Shown in pieces: positions 1-7,667 of a DNA stretch of 34,864 nt. How positions within the stretch are numbered: position 1 is the first letter of the stretch; each line of letters starts with the position of its first letter. Source of the DNA: Candidatus Kuenenia stuttgartensis. Lineage in GTDB: Bacteria; Planctomycetota; Planctomycetia; Pirellulales; UBA1268. The notes beneath the pieces are model-generated. The model was not told the DNA's origin and ran no database searches. It was given only the letters and a program-made list of their open reading frames with translations. The stretch spans positions 1 through 34,864 of the forward strand of contig CALQRA010000022.1 in NCBI GenBank assembly GCA_943332855.1, read 5' to 3'. Both the position numbers and the translations under genes were made by a program.

Positions 1-1143
1 CCCCTCTACAACCACCAAATCCCGCCGGGGGCGGCGTGGACGGTCCATTACGGCTTCGAAGTTCCTCGCGATGTCACCGTCCCGATAACGGTGAACGTCA
101 AGCTCCGCTATCGGAAGTTCGATGCCGAGTACATGCGGTTTGTCGCCGATAAGGCGCGGCCGGGGGATTTCCCACTCCGCGGTCATGTGGCCGGCGAGCC
201 GTACGTCGACGAACTGCCAATCGTGACCATGGCAGAGGATGAGATCACCTTCCCGGTGGCCGGCGTGGTGGCGGAGATCGCGCCGCCACCCGAGCGGAAA
301 ATCCCCCCCTGGGAACGGTGGAACGATTACGGCATCGGTCTCCTCATCAAGGGGAAGGCCGAGTTGCGGCAGGCCGAAGAGGCGTTTGTCGAGGTGGAGA
401 AGCTCGGCCGCTACGACGGGCCGTTGAACCTCGGCCGGGTCAATTTCGAGGAGGGGCGCGTCGACGAGGCCGCCGCAGCGCTCGAGCGGGCGGCCAGCCA
501 CACCGATCCGGCCGCGCCGGCCTGGACCGTGGCCTGGCTCTCGGGGCTCGTGAACCGGCAGCAGGGACGGCTCGAGGAAGCGGAGGCCAATTTTCGCAAG
601 GTTCTCGAGGATCGGACGGAAGATATGCGGAAGCGCGGCTTCGACTTCAGCAAGGATTACGAGGTCCGCAACCTGCTGGGGCTGACGCTCTACGACCGGG
701 CGAGCCAGTACCGCGGCGTCGACGCGGCCGAGGCCCGCCGCGCGGTCCTCGAGGAAGCGGCCCGGCACTTCGAGATGACGCTCCTCCTCGATTCGGAGAA
801 CGTCGCTGCCCATTACAATCTCCAGCTGATCTACGGGCAGCTGGGGGACCGGGAGAAGTCGGACGAGCACCGCCGGCTCCACGAACGCTACAAGCTCGAC
901 GACAACGCGGCCGATCGGGCGGTGTCGCTGGCGCGGAACAAGTATCCGGCGGCGAACTTCGCCGCGGAGACGCTCGTGATCTATCCGCTTCAGCGGCCGG
1001 GGGCGCCCGAGCTTCCCGAGGAGGGAGCGACGGCCGATGGCCGGGCTGTTTCCGGCGAGATCGGGGGCGGCGGGCGGGACCAGCCGCTCGACGAGGTCAG
1101 CGTCGTGCCGCAGACGCGGCCGGAGGACGGGGCCGGCTCCTGA
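1..1143 (+). CDS. TPR protein, C-terminal part (likely multiheme cytochrome-TPR family), 5' truncated
   Basis: The reading frame is open from the first base of the window, so the gene begins upstream and only about 380 C-terminal residues are seen. The first visible part, with the segments YNHQIPPGAAWTVHYGFEVP and LRYRKFD followed by LPIVTMAEDEITFPV, is a beta-rich region of a kind found near the end of planctomycete multiheme cytochrome c proteins that also carry tetratricopeptide repeats. The middle contains several TPR-like helical pairs (for example around GLLIKGKAELRQAEEAF and NRQQGRLEEAEANFRKVLE). The tail after about base 950 is Gly/Pro-rich and probably disordered. No CxxCH heme motif lies in the visible part, so the cytochrome assignment is inferred from family resemblance and from the neighbouring FG-GAP protein. 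TPRs suggest a protein-interaction scaffold. An internal GTG at 91 is not a convincing start. Confidence 0.75.
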   Translation, partial: PLYNHQIPPGAAWTVHYGFEVPRDVTVPITVNVKLRYRKFDAEYMRFVADKARPGDFPLRGHVAGEPYVDELPIVTMAEDEITFPVAGVVAEIAPPPERKIPPWERWNDYGIGLLIKGKAELRQAEEAFVEVEKLGRYDGPLNLGRVNFEEGRVDEAAAALERAASHTDPAAPAWTVAWLSGLVNRQQGRLEEAEANFRKVLEDRTEDMRKRGFDFSKDYEVRNLLGLTLYDRASQYRGVDAAEARRAVLEEAARHFEMTLLLDSENVAAHYNLQLIYGQLGDREKSDEHRRLHERYKLDDNAADRAVSLARNKYPAANFAAETLVIYPLQRPGAPELPEEGATADGRAVSGEIGGGGRDQPLDEVSVVPQTRPEDGAGS

Positions 1144-1188
1144 GGATTGGTTCGACGGCGCAGGCAACGAGGCATGGCGAGGATCCCG

Positions 1189-3069
1189 ATGGCAACGCGA
1201 CAGAGCGATTCGAGACCCGATGACGACACCGAGGAACGCGACGATGCCGTCATCGGCAAGGCGTTCTGGCGTTCGCTCGCGCTGATCGTGGCCGTCGGTG
1301 TCATCGGCGCCGTCGTCGCCTGGCGACTGGGGCTCAAATCCCCCCCGCCGCCACCGCGGGAGGCGAAGCTCTCGCTCCCAGCCGGGCGCGAGAAGCCGAA
1401 GGTCGTCATGCCGGCGATGCCGTTTACGGATGTCACGGCGGCTGCCGGCATCGACTTCGTCCACGAGAACGGCGCCGCCGGCGAGAAGCTCCTCCCAGAA
1501 ACGATGGGGGGGGGATGCGCGTTCTTCGATCACGATGGTGACGGTGATCAGGATCTGCTCCTCGTCCAGGGCAGCCGCTGGCCGTGGGATGATCGGCCGG
1601 CGCCGCAGCCGGCGCCGACGATGAGGCTCTACGACAACGACGGCTCCGGAAACTTCCGCGACATCACTGCCGGATCCGGGCTCGACGTGCCTTTCTACGG
1701 GACGGGCGTGGCGGTGGGGGATTTCGATGCCGACGGCCGGCGTGACCTGTTCGTGACAGCTGTCGGCCCCGACCGGCTGTTCCACAACCTCGGCGCGGGG
1801 AGGTTTTCCGACGTCACGGCCGACGCCGGGGTGGCCGGCGACGAAGCCGACTGGGGAACGAGCTGTGGCTGGTTCGACGCCGACCGGGACGGCGATCTCG
1901 ACCTGTTGGTGTGCAACTACGTCGCCTGGTCGCGCGACATCGACCGCGCCCAAGATTTCCGCCTCGTCGGCGGTGGGCGGGCCTACGGGCGGCCGCAGAA
2001 CTTCGGCGGCGCCTTCCCGCGCCTCTGGCGCAATGACGGCGACGGGCGGTTTACCGACGTTTCCGCGGAAGCCGGCATCCGTGTTCGCAATGCCGCCACC
2101 GGCGTGCCGGTCGGCAAGTCACTCGGGCTGGCGTTCGACGATCTCGATGGCGATGGTGTTCTCGACGTCGTCGTCGCCAACGACACCGTACAGAATTTCC
2201 TTTTCCGCAATACCGGCCGCGCCGTCTTTGAGGAGGTGGGGAATCTTGCCGGCGTCGCCTACGACGTCGAGGGGAAGGCGCGCGGCGCGATGGGGATCGA
2301 CATCGCCCGGTTCCGCAACGACGACGAGATCGGGATCGTCATCGGCAATTTCTCCAACGAGATGAACGCGCTCTATGTCTCCCAAGGGAGCCAGATGCAG
2401 TTCAAGGACGACGCCGTCTCCAACGGCTTCGGCCCCGAGACGCGGCAGGAGCTGACCTTCGGCGTTCTCTTTGCCGATATCGATCTCGATGGTCGCCTCG
2501 ACATCCTCGCCGCCAACGGCCATCTCGAGGAGGACATCAACAAGGTCCAGAAGACGCAGTTCTACGAGCAGTCGCCGGAACTGTTCTGGAACTGCGGCGT
2601 CGGCGAGGCGACCGAATTTCGGCCGGCGCCGACCGACCTCGTGGGGAGCGACTTCCACCGTCCGCTCGTCGGTCGGGGGGTGGCGGCGGCCGACATCGAC
2701 GGCGACGGCGACACCGACCTGATCGTCACCGCCAGTGGATCGAAGCCGCGCCTTCTCCGCAATGATCAGGCCTCGGGGCACCATTGGGTGCGGATCAGCC
2801 TCGCCGGCACCGGAGCCAATCCCGACGCGATCGGGGCGCTGGTGACGGTGGAAACGGCGGCCGGGGTCGAGGCCCGGCGTGTCAGTCCCACGCGCAGCTA
2901 CCAGTCGCAGTCCGAACTGCAGGTGACGATTGGCCTGGGAACGGCGAATGGGCCGGTCGATGTCCGTGTCGAATGGCCCGACGGCACCACCTCCACGCAT
3001 CCGGGGATCGAGGTCGACCGGGCCGTGAAGCTTTCTCACCCTCGGTCCGCGGAGACCGCTCACCGATGA
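1189..3069 (+). CDS. CRTAC1-type FG-GAP repeat / ASPIC-UnbV protein, membrane anchored
   Basis: The protein has about 626 residues. A short charged N-terminus is followed by one hydrophobic helix (about residues 28-48, SLALIVAVGVIGAVVAWRLG) that should anchor it or act as an uncleaved export signal. The body carries repeated calcium-binding loops of the integrin-like beta-propeller type: DHDGDGDQD, DFDADGRRD, DADRDGDLD, DLDGDGVLD, DIDLDGRLD and DIDGDGDTD. The C-terminus (IGALVTVETAAG to VRVEWPDGTTSTHPG) matches the ASPIC/UnbV domain. Such proteins are extracytoplasmic in planctomycetes; their biochemical role is not settled. The ATG at 1189 was chosen because GAGG lies six bases upstream; an ATG at 1174 and a TTG at 1147 are in frame but worse placed. 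The stop overlaps the next start as ATGA at 3066, which suggests coupled translation with the radical SAM gene. Confidence 0.9.
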   Translation: MATRQSDSRPDDDTEERDDAVIGKAFWRSLALIVAVGVIGAVVAWRLGLKSPPPPPREAKLSLPAGREKPKVVMPAMPFTDVTAAAGIDFVHENGAAGEKLLPETMGGGCAFFDHDGDGDQDLLLVQGSRWPWDDRPAPQPAPTMRLYDNDGSGNFRDITAGSGLDVPFYGTGVAVGDFDADGRRDLFVTAVGPDRLFHNLGAGRFSDVTADAGVAGDEADWGTSCGWFDADRDGDLDLLVCNYVAWSRDIDRAQDFRLVGGGRAYGRPQNFGGAFPRLWRNDGDGRFTDVSAEAGIRVRNAATGVPVGKSLGLAFDDLDGDGVLDVVVANDTVQNFLFRNTGRAVFEEVGNLAGVAYDVEGKARGAMGIDIARFRNDDEIGIVIGNFSNEMNALYVSQGSQMQFKDDAVSNGFGPETRQELTFGVLFADIDLDGRLDILAANGHLEEDINKVQKTQFYEQSPELFWNCGVGEATEFRPAPTDLVGSDFHRPLVGRGVAAADIDGDGDTDLIVTASGSKPRLLRNDQASGHHWVRISLAGTGANPDAIGALVTVETAAGVEARRVSPTRSYQSQSELQVTIGLGTANGPVDVRVEWPDGTTSTHPGIEVDRAVKLSHPRSAETAHR

Positions 3070-4079
3070 CCCCCTTCGCGGCCGACGGAAGCGGGGGCTT
3101 TTCGTCGCTGCCCGAGGCGGTTTCAGCGGCGGAAATCCGTCGCACCCGGGGGCCGAAGCACGCCGTCGATCCCCGCCGTCCGATCGCCGTCTGGGACGAG
3201 GAAGAGGTGGCGGCGCCGGGCCGGTTGGTGACCTGCCGCGTCGTCCTCCTGGCCGGGGCGGAGTGCCCTTTCACCTGTGCGATGTGCGATCTGTGGCGGC
3301 ACACGCTCGATGGGCCGACGCCGCCGGGGGCGTTGCCGGAGCAGATCGCGATGGCGCTGGCCCAGCCCGCGGATCCGGACCTCGGGGAGCCCCGCTGGAT
3401 CAAGCTCTACAATGCCAGCAACTTCACCGATCCGCACGCGGTCCCGCCAGCCGACATCCCCCGGATTGCCGCGCTCCTCAAGGGCTTCGAGCGGGTGATC
3501 GTCGAGACCCATCCCAGGCTTGTCGATGCGTCACTCGAGGCGTTTGCCGGGGGGCTGACCGGGCGCCTGGAGGTGGCGCTGGGGCTGGAGACGACCGACC
3601 CTCGTTTCCTCCCCTGGCTCAACAAGCAGATGACGACCGCAGACTTTGCTGCGGCCGCCGTTCGGCTCCGGGCGGCCGGCATCGACGCGCGGGCCTTCGT
3701 CCTGCTTGGGCTGCCGGGGATCGACGAGCGCGAGTCGGTCGCCGGGGCGATCATCACCGCGCGGTTCGCGGCCGCGGCCGGGTGTCGCCATGTCTGTCTC
3801 ATTCCCACGCGCCCGGGCAATGGCCATCTTGACGAGCTCGCCGCCGGCGGACGCTTCGTCCCGGTCTCGGCGGCGGCTGCCGAGGCGGCGCTGGCCGGGG
3901 CGATCGCCACCCTTCCCGCGGCCTGTCTGGTGACACTCGATCGGTGGGATTGGGATCGGATGACCGGGCAGTGTGACGTCTGTCGGGCCCCCAGGCGTGA
4001 CCGGATCGGAACGATGAATCGGGATCGCGGAATCCTCCCTCCATTCCATTCGCCGTGTGGCTGCCCCGATGACGTATGA
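3066..4079 (+). CDS. radical SAM protein (Elp3/MiaB-like core)
   Basis: This 337-residue protein carries the radical SAM cluster motif CPFTCAMC, with Cys67, Cys71 and Cys74 in CxxxCxxC spacing, which binds a 4Fe-4S cluster and S-adenosylmethionine. Further core signatures are VETHPRL, VALGLETTDPRFLPWLNKQM and FVLLGLPGIDERES, typical of the Elp3/MiaB-type barrel; a relationship to the archaeosine-type (RaSEA/TIGR01210-like) group is possible but uncertain. The C-terminus adds a CDVC pair and a CGC motif, which could ligate a second metal centre. The start ATG overlaps the upstream stop (ATGA), and the 3' end overlaps the FAD protein gene, so all three genes are probably translated from one message. 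The substrate is unknown. The fold is nearly certain; the function is not. Confidence 0.88.
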   Translation: MTPFAADGSGGFSSLPEAVSAAEIRRTRGPKHAVDPRRPIAVWDEEEVAAPGRLVTCRVVLLAGAECPFTCAMCDLWRHTLDGPTPPGALPEQIAMALAQPADPDLGEPRWIKLYNASNFTDPHAVPPADIPRIAALLKGFERVIVETHPRLVDASLEAFAGGLTGRLEVALGLETTDPRFLPWLNKQMTTADFAAAAVRLRAAGIDARAFVLLGLPGIDERESVAGAIITARFAAAAGCRHVCLIPTRPGNGHLDELAAGGRFVPVSAAAAEAALAGAIATLPAACLVTLDRWDWDRMTGQCDVCRAPRRDRIGTMNRDRGILPPFHSPCGCPDDV

Positions 4080-5547
4080 CACGATCATCCTCGGAAGCAG
4101 TTTTTCCGGCAGCCTGCTGGCGTGGATCCTCGCGGCCCGCGGGATGCGAGTTCTCGTCGTCGATCGGGGGCGCCATCCGCGCTTTGCGATCGGCGAGTCG
4201 AGCACGCCGGCGGCCGACCTGATCCTCGCCAATCTGGCAGCCCGGCACCGCTTGCCGGAGCTCGCCCCCCTGGCCCGGTGGGGATCGTGGCAGGCGCGCT
4301 ACCCCGACCTTGGATGTGGAAAAAAACGGGGGTTTTCCTATTTCCACCATCGGCCGGGGGAGCGGTTCCGCGACACCCCCGACCACGCCGCCTCGCTCCT
4401 CGTCGCCGCCAGCGCCACCGATGCCGGGAGCGACACGCACTGGCTGCGGTCCGATGTCGATGCGTTCCTGTGCGAACGCTCCGCCCGCGCCGGCGCGGTC
4501 GTGCGGGAAGGGTGCGAGGTCGTGGCGATCGAGCGCCAAGAGCACGCCTGGAGGGTGCGCTTTGCCGCGGCGATCGGGGATGGGGTCGGACCGGAGGAGC
4601 AGGCGAGCGCCCCGTTCCTCCTCGATGCCACGGGTGGGGGCGGAGCCTCGGCAGCGGCCCTCGGGATGAAAAGCCTCGACGACACGCTCCACACGCGCTG
4701 CGGTGCCCTCTTCGGCCATTTCACAGGCGTCGGCTCGTGGGATCGGCTCCAGGAAGCGGCCGGCAATCGCTCCACTACATCCCCCTTCCGGTCAGATGAC
4801 GCGGCCCAGCATCATTGCCTCGATGGCGGATGGATGTGGATCCTGCGGTTCCGCGACGATCTCGCGAGTGTCGGCGTCGTGCAGCCAACCGGCGTCTGTC
4901 AGGGGTGGGCGGCGGGGGGGACCGGTGCGCTCGAAGGGGTGTGGCGGCGATTCCTGGCGACGTATCCCTCGTTGGCCGACCTCCTCTCGGCAAGCCGACC
5001 GGTGCGCCCGTTGGGGCTGATCCCGAGGATCAGCCGGCTCTGGTCGCGGGCCTCCGGGGAGGGCTTTGCGATGCTCCCCACGACGGCCGGGTTCGTCGAC
5101 CCGCTCCACAGCACCGGCATCGCCCACGCCCTCTCGGGGGTTGAGCGCCTCGCTGATCTGCTGCTTGCCGAGTCGTTCGACGAGGTCGGCTGGGAGGCCT
5201 ACGGCGCTGCCGTGATCGACGAGGTCGCGTGGATCGATCTCCTCGTCAGCACCTGCTATGCGGTCCTCCCCGACTTCGATCGTTTCCGGCTGGCGAGCAC
5301 GCTCTTCTTCCTCGCCACGGTGGCGGCGGAACGAGGGTATGGACGGGGGGAAACGACCACCTCGCAGGGATTCCTCGCCGCCCGCAACGCGCCGCTTCGA
5401 GCGGCCCTCTCCGCGGCGCGGGCGGAGCTGCTCGGCGGCGAGGCGACTGCGGAGCGGCTTCGCGACCGCCTCGCCCCCTTCGATCCGGTTGGCCTCCTCG
5501 ACCCGGCGGCCCGGCACCGTTTCGCCCACACCGCCGTCGACAAATGA
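4069..5547 (+). CDS. FAD-dependent oxidoreductase of the tryptophan-halogenase-like family
   Basis: This 492-residue flavoprotein starts with a beta strand and a dinucleotide loop (GSSFSG, residues 9-14, the middle Gly of GxGxxG replaced by Ser), followed by VVDRG and the family motif GESSTP at 42-47. GGWMWILRF (Trp255 and Trp257) corresponds in position to the WxWxIP signature of flavin-dependent halogenases, and DPLHSTGIAHAL near Asp344 to their DPLxSxGI motif. A Lys-Lys pair in CGKKRGFSYF lies where halogenases carry the active-site lysine. This supports the halogenase/geranylgeranyl-reductase superfamily; actual halogenation is not shown. The ATG at 4069 overlaps the radical SAM stop by 11 bases; a GTG at 4057 is an alternative. 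The juxtaposition suggests the two enzymes modify the same unknown substrate. Confidence 0.85.
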   Translation: MTYDTIILGSSFSGSLLAWILAARGMRVLVVDRGRHPRFAIGESSTPAADLILANLAARHRLPELAPLARWGSWQARYPDLGCGKKRGFSYFHHRPGERFRDTPDHAASLLVAASATDAGSDTHWLRSDVDAFLCERSARAGAVVREGCEVVAIERQEHAWRVRFAAAIGDGVGPEEQASAPFLLDATGGGGASAAALGMKSLDDTLHTRCGALFGHFTGVGSWDRLQEAAGNRSTTSPFRSDDAAQHHCLDGGWMWILRFRDDLASVGVVQPTGVCQGWAAGGTGALEGVWRRFLATYPSLADLLSASRPVRPLGLIPRISRLWSRASGEGFAMLPTTAGFVDPLHSTGIAHALSGVERLADLLLAESFDEVGWEAYGAAVIDEVAWIDLLVSTCYAVLPDFDRFRLASTLFFLATVAAERGYGRGETTTSQGFLAARNAPLRAALSAARAELLGGEATAERLRDRLAPFDPVGLLDPAARHRFAHTAVDK

Positions 5548-5569
5548 CCCTGGTCGGAGGCCGGGGCTT

Positions 5570-5597
5570 TTGTCTCCGCCGCTCCCCCGCGTATGCT
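5570..5597 (+). promoter_or_regulatory. candidate sigma-70-type promoter for the peptidase gene
   Basis: TTGTCT at 5570-5575 and TATGCT at 5592-5597 are separated by 16 bases in the gap before the start at 5645. The hexamers fit the general consensus, but planctomycete promoters are poorly defined, so this is a pattern match only. Confidence 0.3.
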
Positions 5598-5644
5598 TTT
5601 TGAGGGAACAGACGTACACGCTGTGGGGAGGAGGAGAAATCGCC

Positions 5645-7165
5645 ATGGTCGGGAAGAAGCAGTCGTCGGGACGGAGCAGACCCCAGCGCGCGGACGCGGA
5701 AACCGCATCCGGGCGTCGCCGACGGCCGAAGCGCGGCGCGCGCGGCCCGCAGGGGGCGACTCCAGCCCGGATTCAATCCTGGGTCGACGACCCGGCGTCA
5801 CCCTGGGGGCTGATGGAGCGGCCGGCTCCCGTCCTTGATGCCCGTCCCTGGGCCTTCTCCATCAGCGGAGAGGCGATCCCCGTCGGGGTCTACGAGCCAG
5901 GGACGGCTGGATTCCGCCACTGGACCGCCGCCGATTCCCTCCGCCGCACGGCCGACCTGTGGGCGCCGTTACTCGGGCGCCATCGCGTCAAGCGTTGGCA
6001 ACCGGCGGAGACGTTGCCGGTGACGCTCGATGCGGGGAGCGATCTCAACGCCTACTACGACCGGACCCAGCTCGCCTTTTTCCATTCCGGACGGGGGAAG
6101 GCCGCGGTCCACTCCGGCGAGAGCCCCGACATCGTCTGCCACGAGACCGGCCACGCCTGCCTCGACGCCCTCCGTCCCGATCTCTGGGATGCCCCGTTCA
6201 TCGAGATCGCTGCATTCCATGAGTCGTTCGGCGACATCACGGCGATGCTCGCGGCCCTCTCCCTGCCGCAGGTCCGCGAGGAGGTGCTCCCGGCGTTGGT
6301 CGCCAACAAGGCCTCGCCGTTGTCGCGGATCGCCGAGCAGCTGGGGGGGGCGATGCGGCAGTCCAATCCCGCGGCGGTCGAGTCAGACTGTCTCCGCAAT
6401 GCCTCCAATCGCTGGAAGTACGTCGCTCCCGAGTCGCTGCCGGCGAGCGCTCCGGCGACGGAGCTGTCTGCCGAGCCGCATGCGTTCTCCCGGGTCTTCA
6501 CGGGAGCCTTCCATGACCTGCTGTCGCGGATGCTCCGGGATACCGGCGCGTCGCCGTCGGCCGACGACCTCGCCGCCGTCGCCGCTGCCGCCGCCCGACT
6601 GGTGATCGATGCCGTCGCCGCGGCGCCTGTCCAACCGGACTTTTTCGCCCAGGTTGGCGCACGATTGATCGATGTCGATGCCGCGGTGTTCGCGGGACGC
6701 TACGGCGCGGTGATCACGGACGTGCTCGTCGGTCGCCGGATCCTCACGGCGGCGACGGTCCCGGGGAGTCGCTCCAGCGCTGCCCCCGGGAAGCGGGCTG
6801 CGGCCGCACGGAGGGGGGGCGCGGCCGCCGGTGGCCCGCGACAGACGCTCGAGATCAACGCCGCCCACTATGGCCTTTCGACCGGAGGGATTCTCGTCGA
6901 TGTCCCTCGAGCGTTCGGGGCCGGGTCAGCGTCTGGCCGGCGCGGTGTGTCCGCCACCGATCCGACCGCCGCCATGGAGCGTTCGGCCGATCGCTTCATC
7001 GGGGTGCTGTTCGAGAATCAGCGGATCGAATTGCCGGCCCGGACCCGTGCCAAGGGCATCGCCGCCAGCGCCCCCGCAGCCGGTGGTCGGGCGACGCATG
7101 CCCTTTCCCGCACCGACGGACATCTGCGGCTGTCCCGATTGCGGTTTGACGGGATGGGATGGTAA
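5645..7165 (+). CDS. thermolysin-like (gluzincin) zinc metallopeptidase, no signal peptide
   Basis: The 506-residue protein contains the zinc motif HETGH (His166, Glu167, His170). It is followed by FHESFGD (Glu193, Asp197), which resembles the NExxSD segment of thermolysin that supplies the third zinc ligand, so a gluzincin peptidase fold is likely. The first 45 residues are rich in Lys, Arg and Gly and lack a hydrophobic core, so no signal peptide is seen and the protein may be cytoplasmic or exported by an unusual route. A linker rich in Ala, Gly and Arg (about residues 377-400) separates the catalytic part from a C-terminal segment of about 100 residues that I do not recognise. GGAGGAG lies shortly before the ATG at 5645. 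A small basic protein gene follows after 47 bases. Substrate unknown. Confidence 0.78.
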   Translation: MVGKKQSSGRSRPQRADAETASGRRRRPKRGARGPQGATPARIQSWVDDPASPWGLMERPAPVLDARPWAFSISGEAIPVGVYEPGTAGFRHWTAADSLRRTADLWAPLLGRHRVKRWQPAETLPVTLDAGSDLNAYYDRTQLAFFHSGRGKAAVHSGESPDIVCHETGHACLDALRPDLWDAPFIEIAAFHESFGDITAMLAALSLPQVREEVLPALVANKASPLSRIAEQLGGAMRQSNPAAVESDCLRNASNRWKYVAPESLPASAPATELSAEPHAFSRVFTGAFHDLLSRMLRDTGASPSADDLAAVAAAAARLVIDAVAAAPVQPDFFAQVGARLIDVDAAVFAGRYGAVITDVLVGRRILTAATVPGSRSSAAPGKRAAAARRGGAAAGGPRQTLEINAAHYGLSTGGILVDVPRAFGAGSASGRRGVSATDPTAAMERSADRFIGVLFENQRIELPARTRAKGIAASAPAAGGRATHALSRTDGHLRLSRLRFDGMGW

Positions 7166-7187
7166 GGACAGAGAAGTGGACCGTTGC

Positions 7188-7193
7188 TAGAAT
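7188..7193 (+). promoter_or_regulatory. candidate extended -10 element before the small basic protein gene
   Basis: TAGAAT is preceded by TG one base upstream (TGCTAGAAT), an extended -10 pattern, about 20 bases before the start at 7213. No convincing -35 is seen. It would allow separate expression of the small gene with a very short leader. Confidence 0.25.
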
Positions 7194-7212
7194 CATCCGT
7201 GGAGGACCTGCC

Positions 7213-7572
7213 ATGGCCAAGAAATCGGTTGCTCGGAGACAGGGCGCGGTGCGTCGGACGGCCCGTGCCCCGGAGGCCAAGGCTCCCCCTGCCCTTGCCA
7301 AACTCCCTCCCGGCGGCAGCACGGCCCGATCGTCCCGGGGGCGGAAGAAGGCGGCTTCGAGTCTGCCGGCCAGCCCGGCCGTTGAAGCCCTGAAGCCGGC
7401 CACAAAGGCCTCCCGTGCGGCAGCCGAGCGGACGTTCGTGGAGGGGCTTGTTGCGCGGGGAGAGATCGCCGAAACGGGGGCTCCGCTCGGGGCGGGTATG
7501 ACCCATGAGGTGGTCGCCCGGAAAAGCTCCGGCGTGCCACAGGTCGGGCGGCGGCGTTTCAGCCTCCGCTGA
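7213..7572 (+). CDS. small basic Ala/Pro/Lys-rich protein, unknown function
   Basis: A 119-residue protein starts at ATG 7213 with GGAGG at 7201-7205, a strong Shine-Dalgarno at good spacing. The N-terminal 70 residues are low complexity and basic (MAKKSVARRQ, then Ala/Pro-rich stretches), resembling the basic head of the upstream peptidase. The more ordered C-terminal part reads ERTFVEGLVARGEIAETG followed by GAGMTHEVV and an Arg-rich end. I do not recognise a family. Its stop codon lies inside the first copy of the repeat motif that continues downstream as an 18-bp array, so the last four residues (FSLR) may derive from repeat sequence. It may work with the peptidase as substrate, inhibitor or adaptor; that is inference from position only. 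Confidence 0.65.
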   Translation: MAKKSVARRQGAVRRTARAPEAKAPPALAKLPPGGSTARSSRGRKKAASSLPASPAVEALKPATKASRAAAERTFVEGLVARGEIAETGAPLGAGMTHEVVARKSSGVPQVGRRRFSLR

Positions 7573-7577
7573 TTTTT
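7559..7577 (+). terminator. candidate short hairpin plus T-run at the end of the small gene
   Basis: TCAGC, loop CTCC, GCTGA forms a five-base-pair stem that includes the stop codon, followed by ATTTTT. The stem is short for an intrinsic terminator, so this is a weak candidate. Confidence 0.3.
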
Positions 7578-7579
7578 CT

Positions 7580-7664
7580 CAGCCTCCGCTGGTTGGACAG
7601 CCTCCGCTGGTTGGACAGCCTCCGCTGGTTGGACAGCCTCCGCTGGTTGGACAGCCTCCGCTGG
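7580..7664. repeat. 18-bp tandem repeat array between convergent genes
   Basis: The unit CAGCCTCCGCTGGTTGGA is repeated head to tail at 7580, 7598, 7616 and 7634, with a fifth partial copy at 7652-7664. A sixth copy of the 12-base core CAGCCTCCGCTG lies at 7560-7571, inside the 3' end of the upstream gene. The copies seen are identical, which suggests recent expansion or active homogenisation. The core has a small internal dyad (CAGC/GCTG). The array fills almost the whole gap between the converging genes ending at 7572 and 7668. The period is a multiple of three, so the array is open in several frames. Confidence 0.95.
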
Positions 7665-7667
7665 CCG

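Noticed and set aside
5258..5644. An upstream in-frame extension of the peptidase overlapping the flavoprotein gene
   Set aside because: It overlaps the flavoprotein gene heavily, while GGAGGAG before the ATG at 5645 gives a clear start.
7580..7664. CRISPR array
   Set aside because: Units are contiguous 18-bp repeats without unique spacers, and no cas gene is nearby.
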